Under the pieces are notes generated by a model that saw only the letters and a program-made list of their open reading frames with translations, did no database searches and was not told the DNA's origin. From an archaeon (GTDB lineage: Archaea; Nanobdellota; Nanobdellia; Woesearchaeales; GW2011-AR9), in the NCBI GenBank assembly GCA_023266155.1, contig JAHFRS010000061.1:1-6872 (forward strand): a DNA stretch of 6,872 bases. The letters are read 5' to 3'. How positions within the stretch are numbered: position 1 is the stretch's first letter; every line of letters begins with the position of its first letter. A program made the translations under genes and the position numbers. This document shows positions 4,786 through 6,872 of the stretch, in pieces.

Positions 4786-4806
4786 TTCAAATCCCGGCAG
4801 CCCCAC

Positions 4807-4811
4807 TTTTT
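4807..4811 (+). terminator. T-run terminator of the tRNA gene
   Basis: A run of five T residues begins two bases after the discriminator base, which is how archaeal RNA polymerase typically ends tRNA transcripts. Confidence 0.5.
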
Positions 4812-4846
4812 ATATTAACTTCTCCCAGAGCGAAGAGCGTAGGGGT

Positions 4847-5533
4847 TCAGGAATGCTGTTCCTCAACAGAATTTTTTTGAGGACTATGGGAGATTTTATC
4901 CAGTTGATCATCGGTGAATCTTCCAATATCGATAAACAAATCTGCTTCTCTTTTCATTTCCTCTGCCATAACACTATCATCACCAAAAATAATTACGTGT
5001 TTACCTAGACTTTTTGCGGTTTTGATGGAATCCAGAAGATCGATATCCCCAGACATCAAAACAACAACGTCGAAGACATTTTTATACGAAAACTCTACTA
5101 AATCAACAGCAATCTGAACATCCACACCTTTCTGAAAAATAGAAATCTTAGAAGGACTAAACTGAAGCGGTTTAATCCTTACCTCAAAAAAATAATAATT
5201 CTTTGCTAGTTTTAGAAAATCCGCTTGGAGCTCTTTATTCCTTTTTGCCCCCGCCAGTTTCTTAGTAAGCAGAACCTGCCTTGATTCATTTTTCTCATTC
5301 TTAAGGCTATTTTCAATTCTTTTGATCAAATTGTCAGTATATTCTCCAGAATAGAAATAAGTTCGGAGGTGAATTAATTTACATCCATCGTATTGAAAGT
5401 TTTTTGATAAATAGTCCAGAACAAACTTATTAATCTTGTAATAATCAACATACCTAAACTGAGAACGTTTCTTAGCGGCATTAACAACACCATTACGAAA
5501 ATTGTCTCCGTCAATTAAAATCAAAACCCTCAT
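4847..5533 (-). CDS. NYN-domain protein, putative endoribonuclease (PIN-like fold, LabA/DUF88 type)
   Basis: NYN domains are PIN-like, metal-dependent RNases. The 228-residue product starts with a strand and acidic motif VLILIDGDNF (3-12; Asp8, Asp10, Asn11), continues with a basic helical insert (about 65-110), then FQKGVDVQIAVDLV (133-146; Asp138, Asp144), then VVLMSGDIDLLDSI (157-170; Ser161, Asp163, Asp165), and ends the fold with SLGKHVIIFG (175-184). These are the conserved acidic positions of the family, so catalytic competence is likely. The last 25 residues are a polar tail. The target RNA is unknown. It is a single gene convergent to the tRNA-Trp and divergent from the permease gene. 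Unlike its neighbours it seems to have a leader of about 65 bases with a stable hairpin. Confidence 0.88.
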   Translation of the reverse strand: MRVLILIDGDNFRNGVVNAAKKRSQFRYVDYYKINKFVLDYLSKNFQYDGCKLIHLRTYFYSGEYTDNLIKRIENSLKNEKNESRQVLLTKKLAGAKRNKELQADFLKLAKNYYFFEVRIKPLQFSPSKISIFQKGVDVQIAVDLVEFSYKNVFDVVVLMSGDIDLLDSIKTAKSLGKHVIIFGDDSVMAEEMKREADLFIDIGRFTDDQLDKISHSPQKNSVEEQHS

Positions 5534-5546
5534 TTTTAAAATAAAT

Positions 5547-5580
5547 AGGGGATTTACTGTCCCCGAAGGGACTATCCCCT
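5547..5580 (-). promoter_or_regulatory. Nested hairpin with UUCG tetraloop in the NYN gene leader
   Basis: On the minus strand AGGGGAT (5580-5574) pairs with ATCCCCT (5553-5547). Inside it, GTCCC pairs with GGGAC around the loop TTCG, closed by C-G, the classic extra-stable UUCG tetraloop. One and five unpaired bases separate the two stems. It ends 13 bases before the NYN ATG. It could control translation or message stability, or be a copy of a dispersed palindromic (REP-like) element. No T-run directly follows, so a simple terminator is unlikely. Confidence 0.6.
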
Positions 5581-5622
5581 TTACGTGTTAAATTATTAGT
5601 AGATGTTAAAGTTCTTAGTTTC

Positions 5623-5630
5623 TATATAAA
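5623..5630 (-). promoter_or_regulatory. Probable TATA box of the NYN gene
   Basis: Read on the minus strand this is TTTATATA. Initiation about 25 bases downstream would fall near 5600 and give a leader of roughly 65 bases containing the UUCG hairpin. No TATA box sits at leaderless distance from the ATG at 5533. The same octamer could also serve the plus strand, so direction is not certain. Confidence 0.45.
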
Positions 5631-5646
5631 TGTTTCTAGCAAAATG

Positions 5647-5654
5647 TATATAAA
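5647..5654 (+). promoter_or_regulatory. TATA box of the permease gene
   Basis: TATATAAA is centred 27-28 bases upstream of the ATG at 5678, which predicts a leaderless transcript. The pyrimidine-rich stretch between them (5659-5677) contains no Shine-Dalgarno sequence on this strand. Confidence 0.55.
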
Positions 5655-5677
5655 CCATTCCCTCCTTTCACCTCTTC

Positions 5678-6865
5678 ATGTCATCAAAAAGAGGTTCCAC
5701 AGAAATCGGTTTCTTTGTAAAACATAAACTGTGGATTGCCATCTGTACTTTAATCGGCACGACCATTGGTGCAGGAATTTTAGGGATACCCTATGCTGTC
5801 GCTAAAGTAGGATTTCTCTACGGCTTTATTCTGATGGTCGTTATCGGCCTGTCCTTTCTGTTCCTTAATTTATTTCTGGGCGAAGTGGTTCTTCGCACGA
5901 AACAACAGCATCAATTGACGGGGTATGCCGGGAAATATCTCGGCTCTGTAGGAAAAAAAACGATGACGTTTTCCTTTCTGTTGAGTATTTATGGCGCACT
6001 GACTGCATATCTTATCGGTGAAGGCACGACCTTGCAAAGCATTTTTCACTCTGGCTCGCCGGTGATGTATTCCCTGCTTTTTTTTCTGTGCAGTTTCGTG
6101 ATTGTCTATAAAGGCCTTAAGGCGACCGGAAAGGCAGAACTCATTCTCACCAGCTTACTGATACTGGTGGTGATTGCCATCGGGATGATCTCCCTTCAAA
6201 ACTTTACCATTGACAATTTTAGCCATCAAGACCTTTCCCTGATTCTCCTGCCTTATGGTATCATCATTTTTGCGTTTGTTGGTTCATCGGCTATTCCTCA
6301 ACTGCAGGAGGAACTGACCGGGGAAAAGAAAAAAATGAAAACGGCCATCATCGTGGGGTCAGTGATTCCGATTATAGTCTACTTGTTATTTACCGTTGCC
6401 ATCATGGGCATCGTGGGATTAGATCAATTTGAATTACTGCACCCTAATCAGCGTATCGCGAGCATAGCGTTAAGTATTTATGCCAGTCCCCTGTTAGGAT
6501 TATTTGCCAACATTTTAGCGGTGCTGACGATGCTGACTTCTTTTTTAACCTTAAGTTTAGCGCTGCTGGAGGTTTATAATCTTGACTATGGCTTGTCTCA
6601 TACGACCTCGCTCGTGCTGACATTTTTGTTTCCTCTCGCGGCGTCGCTCTTAAACCTGACGACGTTTATCGGTGTACTCGAAATCACCGGCACGATTGCG
6701 GGTGGCCTCATCGGTATCCTGATTGTACTGATGTATTGGAAGGCAAAACAGCAAGGAGAAAGGACACCGGAATACTGCCTTGCTCCCCATTTCATTCTGG
6801 GCCTGTTGCTGATTGTGATGTTTACGGCGGGAATACTGTATCAGCTGAAAGTGACGCTGTTTTGA
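5678..6865 (+). CDS. Amino acid permease, aromatic amino acid/AAAP type
   Basis: This integral membrane transporter of the APC superfamily probably moves an amino acid with H+ or Na+. Of 395 residues, all but the first 15 or so form about eleven hydrophobic segments, at roughly 18-41, 46-68, 95-117, 128-144, 153-172, 187-205, 222-246, 264-300 (two), 310-354 (two) and 370-392. Helix 1 carries the broken-helix substrate motif GTTIGAGILGIPYA (27-40), shared by tyrosine/tryptophan permeases and the SLC38-like AAAP family. LPYGIIIFAFVGSSAIPQLQEEL (191-213) matches the sixth-helix region and following loop of the same family. Length suits the roughly 400-residue family. It has its own promoter and stop, close to the window end. 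The true substrate cannot be told; aromatic amino acids are a family guess. Confidence 0.88.
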   Translation: MSSKRGSTEIGFFVKHKLWIAICTLIGTTIGAGILGIPYAVAKVGFLYGFILMVVIGLSFLFLNLFLGEVVLRTKQQHQLTGYAGKYLGSVGKKTMTFSFLLSIYGALTAYLIGEGTTLQSIFHSGSPVMYSLLFFLCSFVIVYKGLKATGKAELILTSLLILVVIAIGMISLQNFTIDNFSHQDLSLILLPYGIIIFAFVGSSAIPQLQEELTGEKKKMKTAIIVGSVIPIIVYLLFTVAIMGIVGLDQFELLHPNQRIASIALSIYASPLLGLFANILAVLTMLTSFLTLSLALLEVYNLDYGLSHTTSLVLTFLFPLAASLLNLTTFIGVLEITGTIAGGLIGILIVLMYWKAKQQGERTPEYCLAPHFILGLLLIVMFTAGILYQLKVTLF

Positions 6866-6872
6866 ATCCGTA

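Larger units (their letters stand above)
4631..4805 (+). tRNA. trnW: tRNA-Trp (anticodon CCA) interrupted by three introns
   Basis: The ends pair as a seven-base acceptor stem (GGGGCTG 4631-4637 with CAGCCCC 4798-4804), followed by discriminator A4805; CCA is not encoded. Four exons (4631-4653, 4677-4691, 4740-4754, 4786-4805; 73 bases in total) give a cloverleaf. The D loop is AACCTGGTA with G18-G19. The anticodon stem is GGGGC (4681-4685) with GCCTC (4741-4745), loop C-T-CCA-G-A, anticodon at 4688-4690. The four-base variable region is GGGT. The T stem is CTGGG (4750-4754) with CCCGG (4793-4797) around loop TTCAAAT. A15 and T48 allow the Levitt pair. CCA, A73 and a 37/38 intron all fit archaeal tRNA-Trp. 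The weak spot is the D stem: after splicing A12 faces A23, with two G-U pairs, so that junction is least certain. The gene is convergent with the NYN nuclease gene. Confidence 0.85.

Noticed and set aside
4806..4846. Direct repeat GAGCG-AA-GAGCG between the tRNA and the NYN stop
   Set aside because: Only five-base units in a 41-base convergent spacer; no supporting structure or further copies in the window.
4775..5117. Plus-strand frames opposite the NYN gene (4775-5008, 4914-5117)
   Set aside because: They are complements of the well-supported NYN coding sequence, and the first begins inside the tRNA.
5598..5658. Minus-strand 20-codon frame (ATG at 5658) behind strong GAGGTG and GGAGG sequences
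   Set aside because: The purine tract is only the complement of the pyrimidine leader of the permease gene, the GGAGG is too close to the ATG, and the frame covers two TATA boxes.
1..6872. CRISPR array, insertion sequence, integrase or attachment site
   Set aside because: No spaced direct repeats, no transposase or integrase frames, and no duplicated tRNA 3' end were seen on either strand.

Overview
The window looks archaeal. It carries an archaeal translation pair (a COG2888-type zinc-ribbon protein followed directly by elongation factor aEF-1beta), a tRNA gene interrupted by introns that fold as bulge-helix-bulge (BHB) motifs, and TATA boxes 25-32 bases upstream of start codons that mostly lack a Shine-Dalgarno sequence, i.e. 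leaderless transcripts. The small genes, intermediate base composition and cargo (UMPH-1 nucleotidase, RtcA, NYN nuclease, amino acid permease) would fit an uncultivated lineage such as the DPANN archaea. That placement is inference; nothing here fixes the phylum.

Layout. On the minus strand at the left edge are the N-terminus of an unrecognised protein (1-129, with its own TATA box), a small putative secreted or lipid-anchored protein (191-442), aEF-1beta (461-739) and a 56-residue zinc-ribbon protein (740-910). The last two abut. A perfectly palindromic TATA box (934-941) lies midway between the zinc-ribbon start and the start of a plus-strand UMPH-1 pyrimidine 5'-nucleotidase (969-1823), and probably drives both. 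A convergent spacer follows. Then comes a tightly overlapping minus-strand operon transcribed from 4281 down to 1996: a nucleotidyltransferase-fold protein, a 106-residue unrecognised protein, and RtcA, the RNA 3'-phosphate cyclase. Another palindromic TATA box (4307-4314) fixes the first start of this operon.

The stretch 4282-4630 holds no intact protein gene, only what looks like the C-terminal relic of a PspC domain. After it comes the most unusual object: a 175-base tRNA-Trp(CCA) gene (4631-4805) that folds as a normal 73-base tRNA only if three introns are removed, at the D arm, position 37/38 and position 53/54. Each predicted intron has its own BHB-like fold, and the T-arm one is textbook. 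Convergent to it is a NYN-domain putative RNase (4847-5533), whose leader can form a hairpin capped by a UUCG tetraloop. Finally an aromatic-amino-acid-type permease (5678-6865, plus strand) has its own leaderless promoter.

Taken together, positions 1996-5600 are rich in RNA-end and RNA-cleavage functions: RtcA, a nucleotidyltransferase, a NYN nuclease and a tRNA needing three splicing events. RtcA makes 2',3'-cyclic phosphate ends, the kind of end that archaeal tRNA splicing produces and RtcB joins. A functional link is attractive but is inference from proximity alone. The best candidates for something undescribed are the three-intron tRNA-Trp and the nucleotidyltransferase / 106-residue protein / RtcA operon.
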